Origin: an uncultured Sulfolobales archaeon
GTDB taxonomy: Archaea > Thermoproteota > Thermoprotei_A > Sulfolobales > NBVN01
DNA: 64,000 nucleotides
Direction: 5' to 3'
Assembly (NCBI GenBank): GCA_938073905.1
Contig: CALJEN010000005.1
Coordinates: 180,088 to 244,087, forward strand
Below are positions 1 through 8,233 of this stretch, one piece after another; the first letter of the stretch is position 1; every line of letters begins with the position of its first letter. The notes under the pieces are model-generated. The model was not told the DNA's origin and made no database searches. It saw nothing but the letters and a program-made list of their open reading frames with translations. The position numbers were made by a program, and so were the translations under genes.

Positions 1-1
1 G

Positions 2-226
2 CTACTGGACGAGGGAGGCGTTAGGGAGAAGCCAAGGGAAGTATGCCGCGTGGCGCTGGAGAGGAGGGTCCCGATAACTATAGGTGGGTTCCCCAGGGGC
101 AGCTTCAGCCCTACCATTAGGTCGTTCGCGAAGTACGTGTACTCCATCTACCCCAGACCCCTGGATACCTGGGTCGTGGTCTCCAGGATCATCTCGGGTT
201 GCGAAGAGCTCCTGCAAGTGCTCTAG
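2..226 (+). CDS. nep1: Nep1/Emg1 rRNA pseudouridine N1-methyltransferase, C-terminal part only
   Basis: Only the last 74 codons are in the window; the start lies to the left. Nep1 is a SPOUT-fold enzyme that methylates a pseudouridine in the 16S rRNA and helps assemble the small ribosomal subunit. The visible tail has the family's conserved glycine-rich loop (IGGFPRGSFS) followed by a stretch ending TWVVVSRIISGCEELL, which matches the cofactor-binding knot and last helix of archaeal Nep1. The usual loop reads GGFPHGDFS, so a histidine and an aspartate differ here. The gene ends 126 bases before DNA ligase, which has its own promoter. Assignment rests on motif recognition by eye. Confidence 0.8.
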   Translation, partial: LLDEGGVREKPREVCRVALERRVPITIGGFPRGSFSPTIRSFAKYVYSIYPRPLDTWVVVSRIISGCEELLQVL

Positions 227-352
227 TGGACGCGAGCGCTCTGAGACCCCGCTTCCGCGGCCTCCGCAATCGGGGACAGCACTTCGTGATGCCTCTCGGG
301 GACGGAAGTCCTCTCTTTATTTTCTCTGTAGCCAGCTAGCATAAGGGACGGA

Positions 353-2170
353 GTGCAGTTCGAGGTCCTCGCGAAGGCCTTCGACGAGGCCGAGCGCACC
401 ACCAGCAGAACCCAGCTGACCTCGATTCTCGTAGACCTCTTCAAGAAGTCCGAGCCGGAGATCATAGACAAGGTCATCTACCTGCTCCAGGGCAAGCTCT
501 GGCCCGACTGGGCCGGCCTACCAGAGCTGGGCGTCGGGCTGAAGCTACTCATAAAGGCCATGTCCAAGGCGTTCAACGTGGGGGAGAGCGATATAGAGTC
601 CATGTACGTTAAGCTGGGGGACGCCGGGAAGGTCGCCGAGAGCCTGAGGTCTAGCAGGCCGGCGCAGGCGGTCGGAGGCTTGGTGAAGTTCATCCAGAAG
701 GCCGAGACCGCCAGGCTCACCGTGGCGGAGGTCTACGACACCCTGGCTAGAGTCGCTATGGCTACGGGAGAGGGAAGCAGGGACGTCAAGATAAACCTCA
801 TAGCGAGCCTGCTGAGCAAGGCGGCGCCCCTGGAGGCGAGGTACGTAGCGAGGCTGGTGGAGGGGAGGCTCCGGCTGGGGATAGGAGACGCCACGATCAT
901 GGACGCCCTCTCGGTAGCCTTCACGGGCTCCGCTCTGAACAGACCGGCAGTCGAGCACGCGTACAACGTCAGGGCGGACCTGGGGAACGTGGCCAAGGTT
1001 CTAGCGACTAGGGGTCTGGAGGGGCTCAAGGGCATAGCCCCGAGACCCGGTATACCCATAAGACCCATGCTGGCCGAGAGGCTGAGCGACCCTCAGGAGA
1101 TACTGAGCAAGACAGGTGGTGCGGCACTCGTAGAGTACAAGTACGACGGCGAGAGGGCTCAAATACACAAGCTCAAGGACGGGGTGCTGATATTCTCGAG
1201 GAGGCTGGAGAACATCACCCACCAGTACCCGGACGTCGTCGAGATGGCCAGGGAGGGCATAAGGGCCGAGGAGGCGATAGTGGAGGGGGAGATAGTCTGC
1301 ATAGACCCGGACACGGGCGCCATGAGGCCGTTCCAGGAGCTGATGCACAGGAAGAGGAAGCACGACGTCCACGAGGCGATGAGGGAGTACCCGGTAGCCG
1401 TCTACCTCTTCGACGTCCTCTACGTCGACGGGAGGAGCCTGATCGGCGAGCCCATAGGGACCAGGAGGGAGGTCCTGAGCAAGGTGGTGGCCGAGAGCGA
1501 GAGGTTCAGGCTCTCCGAGGCTGTAACGGTCTCGAGCGCTCCCGAGCTCGACAGCTTCTTCCTCAAGGCCATCGAGGAGGGAGCCGAGGGAGTGATGGCG
1601 AAGGCCGTGCACTCCCAGTCCGTCTACCAGGCGGGAGCCAGGGGCTGGCTCTGGATAAAGTACAAGCGGGACTACAAGAGCGAGATGACGGACACCGTCG
1701 ACCTCGTCGTGGTCGGTGCGTTTAGGGGACGTGGTAGGAGGGGTGGAAAGGTGGGAGCCCTGCTCGTCGCGGCCTACGACCCCGAGTCCGACACGTTCCA
1801 GACAGTCTGCAAGGTCGGCTCCGGGTTCAGCGACGCGGACCTGGAGAAGCTGGACGAGCTCCTGGCGCCCTACGTGATAGGCCACAGGCACCCGCGGGTG
1901 GTGTCCGAGATGGAGCCCGACGTGTGGGTGACGCCGGCGCTGGTAGCCGAGGTGCTCGGAGCGGAGCTCACGCTGTCCTCCCAACACACGTGCTGCAGGG
2001 GAGCCATCAGAAAGGGGGTCGGCATATCGATAAGGTTCCCGAGGTTCATTAGGTGGAGAGACGACAAGGGGCCCGAGGACGCGACGACCACGAAAGAACT
2101 GGTCGAGATGTACCTCAGGCAGTTGAAGAGGATATCGGAGGAGGCTGTCGAGCGGGCCGAGCCGCAGTAG
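353..2170 (+). CDS. lig: ATP-dependent DNA ligase
   Basis: Seals nicks in DNA during replication and repair. The 605-residue protein has the usual archaeal layout: an N-terminal DNA-binding domain (about residues 1-225), the nucleotidyltransferase core and a C-terminal OB domain. The nucleotide-accepting lysine is K263 in the motif EYKYDGERAQIH. Later motifs include FDVLYVDG, EEGAEGVMAK and WLWIKYKRDY (motif V lysines). The GTG start at 353 follows a T/A-rich box (tttatttt, about 314-321), giving a short leader. Length is typical of crenarchaeal ligases. The stop lies 10 bases before the edge of repeat copy A, so the repeat sits directly behind this gene. Confidence 0.97.
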   Translation: MQFEVLAKAFDEAERTTSRTQLTSILVDLFKKSEPEIIDKVIYLLQGKLWPDWAGLPELGVGLKLLIKAMSKAFNVGESDIESMYVKLGDAGKVAESLRSSRPAQAVGGLVKFIQKAETARLTVAEVYDTLARVAMATGEGSRDVKINLIASLLSKAAPLEARYVARLVEGRLRLGIGDATIMDALSVAFTGSALNRPAVEHAYNVRADLGNVAKVLATRGLEGLKGIAPRPGIPIRPMLAERLSDPQEILSKTGGAALVEYKYDGERAQIHKLKDGVLIFSRRLENITHQYPDVVEMAREGIRAEEAIVEGEIVCIDPDTGAMRPFQELMHRKRKHDVHEAMREYPVAVYLFDVLYVDGRSLIGEPIGTRREVLSKVVAESERFRLSEAVTVSSAPELDSFFLKAIEEGAEGVMAKAVHSQSVYQAGARGWLWIKYKRDYKSEMTDTVDLVVVGAFRGRGRRGGKVGALLVAAYDPESDTFQTVCKVGSGFSDADLEKLDELLAPYVIGHRHPRVVSEMEPDVWVTPALVAEVLGAELTLSSQHTCCRGAIRKGVGISIRFPRFIRWRDDKGPEDATTTKELVEMYLRQLKRISEEAVERAEPQ

Positions 2171-2214
2171 GGGGAGGGTCGCGAGGGTTCGGCTGCAGCC
2201 CCTAAATAGTAAAC

Positions 2215-2222
2215 TTTATATA
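2215..2222 (+). promoter_or_regulatory. TATA box of repeat copy A
   Basis: TTTATATA preceded by an A-rich stretch resembling a BRE. It predicts transcription starting near 2244. The box and its flanks are identical in copy B (48456-48463, other strand), which suggests both copies are transcribed. Confidence 0.75.
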
Positions 2223-2243
2223 CCTCTCCCCAACACTACATGA

Positions 2244-2407
2244 TGGCGGGATAGGCGCGCCCGGTATGTGGCGAAGCGAGTAAGCCGAATGGGCACGCTA
2301 TGAGGCGCTCGATGTGGGGTGCTTCACCGTTGCCCCCGAAAGCCACCGAGGCCTCCGAGGCCGAGGTGGAACGCGTAGTCACGAAGTGTTGACTACGCGA
2401 CAACGGT
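2244..2407 (+). ncRNA. Structured RNA of unknown class, copy A
   Basis: Predicted transcript of about 164 nt. By eye it folds into a 5' domain closed by 2255-2262 with 2291-2298 (one C-A mismatch), holding a small GGC/GCC stem, and a 3' domain closed by ACCGTTG (2326-2332) with CAACGGT (2401-2407). That outer helix encloses two hairpins: 2343-2369, with a GA/GA internal loop of the sheared-pair type, and 2372-2399, with a perfect 10-bp stem and an 8-nt loop. There is no long open frame. I see no SRP helix 8 motif, no RNase P GGAAAGUC core, no clear box C/D pair and no tRNA fold. The function is unknown. Confidence 0.7.
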
Positions 2408-2474
2408 TTGAGAGATAGGTGAGGAGTCGAAAGGCTCGGGCCCGGGTTCCGAGGAGGTTTGCCGGAGACGAGTT

Positions 2475-2482
2475 TCTATATG
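2475..2482 (+). promoter_or_regulatory. Probable TATA box for dphB
   Basis: TCTATATG, predicting a transcription start near 2503, right at the first ATG of the diphthine synthase frame (2505). A 12-base direct repeat, TGAGGAGTCGAA, occurs at 2420-2431 and again at 2506-2517, straddling this box. Confidence 0.5.
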
Positions 2483-2504
2483 CTCTCCCACCACCTCGCT
2501 ACTG

Positions 2505-3482
2505 ATGAGGAGTCGAAGAAGCAGGGCTCGCGGAGAGCTATCGGTGCCTGGCGGAGCCGATCGGCGCAGCGAAGGCTTCCCGGCACCGGAGCGCGGAGGA
2601 CTCTCGCCTCTCCCAAGACCGGGCGGCCCCGCCTCCGCGCCCGGGTCCGGCGGAGCGGCGAGGGAGGCAAGGGCCTTATCGAGAGAACCGGAGAGGAGGG
2701 GCGAGCTCTACCTGATAGGGATAGGCCCGTCCCCCAGGTACCTGACGATCGAAGCTCTTGAGAAGATATCGTTGGCAGACGTGGTGCTCGTGGAGGCCTA
2801 CACGGGGAGAGTCGACCTAGAGGGCCTCGAGAGGATCGTCGGGAGGGCCTGCGAGAGGGTATCGAGAGAGGATCTCGAGGAGAGGTCCGGGAGGGATATC
2901 CTCAGGCTGCTCGAGGAGGGCAGGAGGGTGGCTCTCTTGGTTCCGGGAGACCCGCTGGTCGCCACGACCCACGCATCGCTCCTCACCGAGGTGCACGCGC
3001 GGGGTCTCGAGTTCCACGTAGTGCCGGGAGTCAGCATAGTGCCATCGGCTCTTGTGATTAGCGGACTGATGGTGTACAAGATGGGTAAGGTGGCCACTGT
3101 GGTGTACCCCAAGGACGGCATAACGTTCGAGTACCCCTACGACGTCATCAAGGCAAACGATTCCCTCGGTCTCCACAGCCTCCTCTTGCTGGAGTACGAT
3201 GGCGAAAGGGGGATAGCTATGCGGTCTAGGGAGGCTCTCGAGATCCTCTGGGAGATCGAGGAGAGGAGGCGCGAGGGCGTCGTGAGGGAGGACAGGCTTG
3301 TGAGCGTGGTGGCCTCTCTAGGCTACCCAGACTTCGTCGTCTGCGCGGGCGAGCTTAAAAGAATATCCGGGCTAGACATAGAGGCGGTGCCCCAGACCCT
3401 GGTACTCGCATCGCCTAGACCGCACCCGGTGGAGATCGAGATGATGAAGGCCATCAGCTCCAGGTGGTGTAGGGTTGGGTGA
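2505..3482 (+). CDS. dphB: Diphthine synthase
   Basis: A SAM-dependent methylase that builds the diphthine precursor on the histidine of elongation factor aEF-2. The tetrapyrrole-methylase-type core begins at GELYLIGIG (codon 66, base 2700) and includes VPGDPLVATTHASL and a VVPGVSIVPSAL segment, as in the family. The start is uncertain. The family normally starts at the core, but no ATG, GTG or TTG lies there in frame; the nearest are ATG 2505 and GTG 2544. ATG 2505 sits where the TATA box at 2475 would put the transcript end, which implies a 65-residue Arg/Gly/Pro-rich extension not seen in typical DphB. Overlaps the next gene by 8 bases. Confidence 0.85.
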   Translation: MRSRRSRARGELSVPGGADRRSEGFPAPERGGLSPLPRPGGPASAPGSGGAAREARALSREPERRGELYLIGIGPSPRYLTIEALEKISLADVVLVEAYTGRVDLEGLERIVGRACERVSREDLEERSGRDILRLLEEGRRVALLVPGDPLVATTHASLLTEVHARGLEFHVVPGVSIVPSALVISGLMVYKMGKVATVVYPKDGITFEYPYDVIKANDSLGLHSLLLLEYDGERGIAMRSREALEILWEIEERRREGVVREDRLVSVVASLGYPDFVVCAGELKRISGLDIEAVPQTLVLASPRPHPVEIEMMKAISSRWCRVG

Positions 3483-4173
3483 GGAGCCGCTCAGGGTGAG
3501 GAGGTACGTAGGAGCGCTAGAGGAGGCCCTAAAGGAGGCGAGGGCGAGGGCCTCCCAGTCGAAGGAGGTCGGCGAGATCGTTAGGCTAGCGGAGCTCTAC
3601 CTCGAGGACTCGAAGTACTACCTGTCCCTCGGTGACTATATAACGGCTACCTCCTGTGTGGCCTACGCAGAGGGTCTCATAGATGCGCTGAGGATGCTCG
3701 GGCTGACCGAGTTCAGCTGGAGGAAGCCGGAGGTCTCCAGAGTCATGGTCGCCGGGACCTTCGACATAATCCACCCGGGACACCTCTACCTCCTCAACAA
3801 GGCCTACGAGCTAGGGCTCCCCTACGTGGTGGTGTCCAGGGACGCGAACGCCTCGAGGAGCAAGGGCAGGCCCCCACTGATGAGCGAGCAGGACAGGCTG
3901 GCTCTGGTCAGCTCGCTAAAGCCCGTCTACAGTGCAGTGCTGGGCGACCTGGAGGACCACCTAAGGCCCGTGCTGGAGATACGTCCGGACGTGATCCTGC
4001 TGGGACCCGACCAGGCAGTGGACGAGGACCAGCTTGCAAGGCAGCTGGAGAGGAGGGGGCTCTCGCCGGTGAGGGTGTTGAGGCTCAGGGAGAGGCTGAA
4101 CAACTACTCGACCACCCAGATTATGAGAAGGGCGTGCGAGGTCCTCAGGGAGTCCGCGCAACATCAGTCTTAG
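3475..4173 (+). CDS. DUF357 domain fused to a cytidylyltransferase-like (RibL/FAD synthetase-type) domain
   Basis: The 232-residue protein has two parts. Residues 1-75 look like the helical DUF357 domain (LYLEDSKYYLSLGDYITA). From about residue 88 comes a nucleotidyltransferase of the HxGH superfamily, with GTFDIIHPGHLYLL as the nucleotide-binding motif, RSKGRPP as the phosphate loop and a late STTQI in place of the usual STSII. Archaeal relatives include RibL, which makes FAD from FMN, so coenzyme nucleotidyl transfer is likely, but the exact substrate is inferred. The TTG start overlaps the dphB stop, suggesting translational coupling. Confidence 0.8.
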   Translation: MGEEPLRVRRYVGALEEALKEARARASQSKEVGEIVRLAELYLEDSKYYLSLGDYITATSCVAYAEGLIDALRMLGLTEFSWRKPEVSRVMVAGTFDIIHPGHLYLLNKAYELGLPYVVVSRDANASRSKGRPPLMSEQDRLALVSSLKPVYSAVLGDLEDHLRPVLEIRPDVILLGPDQAVDEDQLARQLERRGLSPVRVLRLRERLNNYSTTQIMRRACEVLRESAQHQS

Positions 4174-4195
4174 CCGGACCGCTGCTGACCCGGAG

Positions 4196-4864
4196 TCAGG
4201 AGCGTGGGGCTCGCAGCAGCCGCTGGAAGTCGACTATTTCCACGTTCCGGACGACGTTCCTGACGACGAACTGGGCTAGGTCGTAAACCCTCTTCGACCT
4301 CAGCAGGATCACGAAGTCGCTGCTGCTGACGACTCCCTCGGTGCCTAGAACAGCTATGTCTGCCCTGGCGGCCGTGGTCGCTTCAATGCCGAACTCCGAT
4401 CTCAGGAGGTCGGCGTGTCTAGCGCTCCAGCTGACGTTCTTGTCCAAGACGACGAGAGGATTCGCGACTCCGAGAGAGTCGATCGCCTTGGCGATGTGGC
4501 TCACGGCCTTGCTCACCGCCGCGGCTTCGAAGTCCTTCGTGTAGCTACTCCTGAGGTCTCTGACGAACCCGTCGTCGCACAGAAAGAGGGTCAGTCCCTC
4601 GATGGCCGAGGCCACGGTTAGCATGACGTTGTAGCCGTCTATGACTAGGCTGACCCCCTTCACCTGGTGAACGGTCTTCCCCCTCACGGCCTCGGAGTCC
4701 TCATCCCTGTGGACGCACCTCAGCAGAAGGCTCCTCTCCACCGGGGTGAGCCCGTAGCTGGCCGAGACGAAGTTGAGGGAGGCCTTCTGGGGAAAGCCTC
4801 TGTTTAGGAGGTACTTGTAGTCCCTGGCAGCCTCCACGACCTCGTTCCTCAGCTCTGTGAGCAA
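4196..4864 (-). CDS. DUF434 family protein
   Basis: A 222-residue archaeal protein that I match to DUF434 by its N-terminal YKYLLNRGFPQKASLNFV segment, the GLTPVERSLLLRCVH stretch and a central LVIDGYNVML motif, in a Rossmann-like domain reminiscent of PIN nucleases. Aspartates in LVIDGYN, CDDGF and VVLDKN could be metal-binding, but nuclease activity is inference. Its first 16 bases overlap the end of alaS, and the two genes share direction, so it is probably the second gene of an alaS operon. The biological role is not known. Confidence 0.75.
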   Translation of the reverse strand: MLTELRNEVVEAARDYKYLLNRGFPQKASLNFVSASYGLTPVERSLLLRCVHRDEDSEAVRGKTVHQVKGVSLVIDGYNVMLTVASAIEGLTLFLCDDGFVRDLRSSYTKDFEAAAVSKAVSHIAKAIDSLGVANPLVVLDKNVSWSARHADLLRSEFGIEATTAARADIAVLGTEGVVSSSDFVILLRSKRVYDLAQFVVRNVVRNVEIVDFQRLLRAPRS

Positions 4865-7614
4865 AGCTCTCTCACTCTATCTACGACTATCCTCCTGACC
4901 TCGCCCACGTCGAGGTCTCGGAGGGCCTTCTCCGAGACCAGGACGGCGTGGTCGCGCTTCCCACCGCCCTTGCCTCCGATGGCTCTCGAGATCCTGCCCA
5001 CGACGTCGACGGCGTCCACCCGCGCGGAGGCCGCGGCACCCTCGGAGACCTCTACGCGGCTCCTCCTCTCGTCACCCGAAACGACCACGACTATGGCCTC
5101 GGGCCTCTCCCTGGTGTAGTCTCTGAGGGTTTTGGTGACGAGCTCCTCGTCGGAGAGCTCCGAGAGCACCACCGATACCGAGCAGCTCTCGGAGACCGCC
5201 ACCCTGTTTTCCTCTATGCTGCTGACCAGAGCGCTTCTGTAGAACTCCTTGTACCTCGAGAGGCTCTTCCTCAGCTCCTCCGCCTCCCTCAGTAGCTTGG
5301 GGAGCCTCTCGAGAAGCTTTCCGCCGACCAGCTCCTCCGCACTCCTTATCTCGTCTTCGAGTCTGCTCGCGTACTCAACGAGCTGCGGACCCGCTACGTA
5401 CTCGAACCTTATGACCCCGTCCTGTATCTTCTCCACGTTGACCAGCTTGAAGCCTCCGACCTCTGCGGTGCTTCTGAGGTGGGTCCCGTAGCAGGCCTCC
5501 GCGTCCACGCCCTCCACCTCCACGACCCTGACCACCGGCTCCAGGGGCACTCCCCCCTGGTACAGCTTGAACCCGTAGACCCTCTCCGCGTCGTACTTGG
5601 GCACCTCCTTGGATACCACGGGTCTGGCGTCGTTGATTATCTTGTTGACCTCTCCCTCGATGAGCTTCAGCTCCTCGGGGGTTGGCAACCTGATGTGGGT
5701 GACGTCGAGCCTCCCCTTGGTCCTCTCCTTCTCCGCACCGGCCTGCCAGATGTGGTCGCCGTAGACCCTCCTCAGCACCCCCAGGAGTACGTGGGTCGCC
5801 GTGTGGTGCCTCATGTGGGAGTACCTGAGGTCCCAGTCGATCTCGCCGAAGACCTCTAGGCCTGCGGAGATGTCGCGCGGGGGCGGTCTGACCCTGTGGA
5901 CGACCACGTCACCGACCTTCTGCACGTCGACCACCTCGTAGACTCTATCTCCCACCACTAGCCTGCCCCTGTCCGGCTTCTGACCTCCCCCCTCGGGGTA
6001 GAAGGCCGTCCGGTCTAGGACCACGTAGTCCCCGAGGACGCCGACTACCCTGGCACTGAACCTCCTGGTGTAGGGCTCCTTGTGGAACAGCTTCTCGGTC
6101 GCGGGCAGTCCCCGGGCCTTCTCGTAGACCTCCACCGGCACCGCGGGCGCCTCGGCCTTCTTGATAGGGGCTCTCACCCTCCTAGAGGCTAGAGCCGCGT
6201 AGAACTCTCTGGGCACCGAGACCGGGTGGCCCAGCCTGCTCGATACCTCGGCGACCAGCTCCGGTGGCAGCCCGTGGCTCTCGTAGAGCTCCAGGTACTC
6301 GTCCAGGCTTAGGCCGAGACTTCCCCTGCTCAAGTACTTCCTGACGACCGAGGGGGCCCTCTCGACCAGCTCCTGGAACCTCCTGTACTCCAGCTCCACG
6401 ACGTCGCGGACGTAGTCCCCACTCGCACCGATCCTGGGGTAGATGCTCCTCCAGAGCCTCGCCTGCGTCTCGAACGCCTCGAGCACCGCGTCTACGCTCG
6501 CGCCGAGCTTGGAGAATATCCTGAACACCCTCCTCAGCACCAGCCTGGCCAGGTACCCCTCGCCGCTGTTGGAGGGAACGACCCCGTCGGACAGCATCAG
6601 GAGGGCCGTCTTCACGTGGTCCAGAGCGTTGTAGACCAGGACGGCTCCGTCCAGGTAGCTGCTCACCTCCTCCTCGGGCATCCCGAGCTCCAGGCTGACC
6701 GTCTTCTTGAGGGTCTCGAACTGCTTGGGGTCTCTCAGGTCGAGCCTCCCCGACCTCTTAAACGCCGCGCGGAGCACCGGCTCCGGAGGCTCCTCTACGC
6801 CCAGGATCCTGTGGTACTCGCCGACCGCGTCGCCGTAGACTGCGTGGAAGGCCGTGGGGGTCTTCTGGGTCAGCCAGGCGATCCTCTCTATCCCGTACCC
6901 CGTGTCGACTATCTTGAGCGGCATCTCGACGTACCTGCCGTCGGCCACCTCGTACATCATGAACACGAGGGTGGCCACCTCTAGGCCCCCGATGGACACC
7001 TCGAAGCACGGACCAGCATTGCCCCCTCCCTCCCACCAGGACTCCTTGAGCGACAGCTCCTCCTCCGGGACGCCTATGTACTTGGTGAAGAACTCCACGG
7101 CGAACTCGACGGTCTCGTCGGTGAAGTACACGTACTTGTGCGGGTAGTTGAAGGCGTGGTGTCCCCCCATTATGAAGTTAGTCAAGTGCCTCCCGAGGGT
7201 ATAGCCCACGCTCCCCAGGTCCTCCAGTCTAATGCACGGCTGGGCTATGACGAGGGGGTTGGCCGGCGGCGGCACGACCATCTTGGTGACGTGGGGCTGG
7301 AAGACGGCTATGGAGGCTATCGTGAGGTATATGTCCTCCCTCCACCTGGCGACCACGGGGTAGGGGTCTATGACCTCGTGACCCCTCTCCTGGAAGAACC
7401 TGAGGAACTTCTCCCTGGCGTCGTACAGGGACAGTGGCGGGCTCTTCACGGGTATCTCGTCGAAGTAGTAGTCCGTGCAGGGGGTGTCGCCGCAGTTGGG
7501 TCTCTCTACTCTGCTCCAGTAGTATGCCCTACAGCTCCCGCAGACCTGCCTCGTGTACCCCCTCTCTCTGAACATCCGGACCCTGAAGATGTCCTCCCTG
7601 CTCACGACGCCCAT
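4849..7614 (-). CDS. alaS: Alanyl-tRNA synthetase
   Basis: Charges tRNA-Ala and clears mis-acylated Ser/Gly. The 921 residues follow the archaeal AlaRS plan: an archaeal-specific N-terminal zinc-like region with two CxxC-type pairs (CGSCRAYYW, near residues 22-45), a class II catalytic core (motif region FQPHVTKMVVPPPANP), a tRNA-recognition domain, and an editing domain with the metal-binding HxxxH (HHTATH, about residues 603-608) and a later CYGTHLRST segment. The C-terminal domain ends near residue 921. A TATA-like ATTTATAG lies about 25 bases upstream of ATG 7614. Divergent from the SMEX-like membrane gene. Confidence 0.97.
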   Translation of the reverse strand: MGVVSREDIFRVRMFRERGYTRQVCGSCRAYYWSRVERPNCGDTPCTDYYFDEIPVKSPPLSLYDAREKFLRFFQERGHEVIDPYPVVARWREDIYLTIASIAVFQPHVTKMVVPPPANPLVIAQPCIRLEDLGSVGYTLGRHLTNFIMGGHHAFNYPHKYVYFTDETVEFAVEFFTKYIGVPEEELSLKESWWEGGGNAGPCFEVSIGGLEVATLVFMMYEVADGRYVEMPLKIVDTGYGIERIAWLTQKTPTAFHAVYGDAVGEYHRILGVEEPPEPVLRAAFKRSGRLDLRDPKQFETLKKTVSLELGMPEEEVSSYLDGAVLVYNALDHVKTALLMLSDGVVPSNSGEGYLARLVLRRVFRIFSKLGASVDAVLEAFETQARLWRSIYPRIGASGDYVRDVVELEYRRFQELVERAPSVVRKYLSRGSLGLSLDEYLELYESHGLPPELVAEVSSRLGHPVSVPREFYAALASRRVRAPIKKAEAPAVPVEVYEKARGLPATEKLFHKEPYTRRFSARVVGVLGDYVVLDRTAFYPEGGGQKPDRGRLVVGDRVYEVVDVQKVGDVVVHRVRPPPRDISAGLEVFGEIDWDLRYSHMRHHTATHVLLGVLRRVYGDHIWQAGAEKERTKGRLDVTHIRLPTPEELKLIEGEVNKIINDARPVVSKEVPKYDAERVYGFKLYQGGVPLEPVVRVVEVEGVDAEACYGTHLRSTAEVGGFKLVNVEKIQDGVIRFEYVAGPQLVEYASRLEDEIRSAEELVGGKLLERLPKLLREAEELRKSLSRYKEFYRSALVSSIEENRVAVSESCSVSVVLSELSDEELVTKTLRDYTRERPEAIVVVVSGDERRSRVEVSEGAAASARVDAVDVVGRISRAIGGKGGGKRDHAVLVSEKALRDLDVGEVRRIVVDRVRELCSQS

Positions 7615-7728
7615 CCGAAACTCTACGAGCCGGAGGCTATAAATCCTAGGCGGCTCCGAGGACTTTTTTCCGGGTCGTCACCGAGAGCTTATAATAATCA
7701 GTCCTCTGCAGGGAGCTCAGGGACGAGC

Positions 7729-8217
7729 TTGAGCGACGCGCTCAAGTACCTCGCAATCCTCATCGCGGGCCTCGCACCGGTCAGCGAGGTCAGGGGAGCG
7801 ATACCGCTGGCCCGAGCCCTCTTCACCGACGATAGCCGTTTCGTCCTAGCCACCCTGGTGGCCGTGCTCGGCAACCTCGCCATCGCGCCACTCGTTCTCT
7901 ACGCGCTGGAGCTCTTGGAGAGGGTCGTGGTCAGGCGCTGGAGGCTCTTGGAGAGGGTCTACGAGAGGGTGCTGCGCGCGACCCGGAGGAAGTCGAGGGG
8001 GGTCGAAAAGTACGGCCTACTCGGTTTGGCGCTCTTCGTCGCTGTTCCGCTGCCCGCCACGGGCGCCTGGACGGGCTCTCTGGTGGCCCACATACTGGGG
8101 CTCCCCCGGGGCAAGTCCCTGCTCGCGATAGAGGCTGGAGTGCTCGTAGCCTCGTCCCTGGTCTACGTCGCGACAGCCCTGGGCTACGAGCTCGTAAAAA
8201 CGCTGTTCTTTATATAG
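7729..8217 (+). CDS. Small multi-pass membrane protein (putative small multidrug export family)
   Basis: A 162-residue protein with several hydrophobic segments and a basic central loop (VVRRWRLLERVYERVLRATR). The N-terminal APVSEVRGAIPLA and the later PLPATGAWTGSLVA are signatures of the DUF/PF06695 'Sm_multidrug_ex' family, part of the DedA-like reentrant-loop membrane proteins. Transport substrate is not known and the family name is historical. TTG 7729 was chosen because a TATA-like ATAATAA at 7691 would place transcription just upstream and the family homology begins there. Divergently transcribed from alaS across a 114-base gap. Confidence 0.75.
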   Translation: MSDALKYLAILIAGLAPVSEVRGAIPLARALFTDDSRFVLATLVAVLGNLAIAPLVLYALELLERVVVRRWRLLERVYERVLRATRRKSRGVEKYGLLGLALFVAVPLPATGAWTGSLVAHILGLPRGKSLLAIEAGVLVASSLVYVATALGYELVKTLFFI

Positions 8218-8233
8218 GATCCCCCGGTCCCTC

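Larger units (their letters stand above)
2181..2407 (+). repeat. Long inverted repeat, copy A
   Basis: A 227-base block that recurs in opposite orientation at 48271-48499. Over the 221 bases from 2187 to 2407 the two copies differ at only five positions (2325, 2341, 2357, 2358, 2364 in this copy); at the outer edge copy B has two extra G residues. The block carries a complete promoter and a structured RNA region. It begins 10 bases after the ligase stop codon. No terminal inverted repeats, target duplications or transposase gene are visible, so it does not look like an ordinary insertion sequence. Confidence 0.95.

Noticed and set aside
1001..1987. Long minus-strand frame opposite DNA ligase
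   Set aside because: Mirror of the ligase codons, no family resemblance, no start context.
2244..2407. Repeat RNA as RNase P RNA or SRP RNA
   Set aside because: The RNase P core GGAAAGUC and ACAGA pair, and the SRP helix 8 segment around CCGGAAGG, are missing; two copies would also be odd for these genes.
2501..2570. Box C/D sRNA beginning with CTGATGA
   Set aside because: No box D within range, and the first base of box C does not fit.
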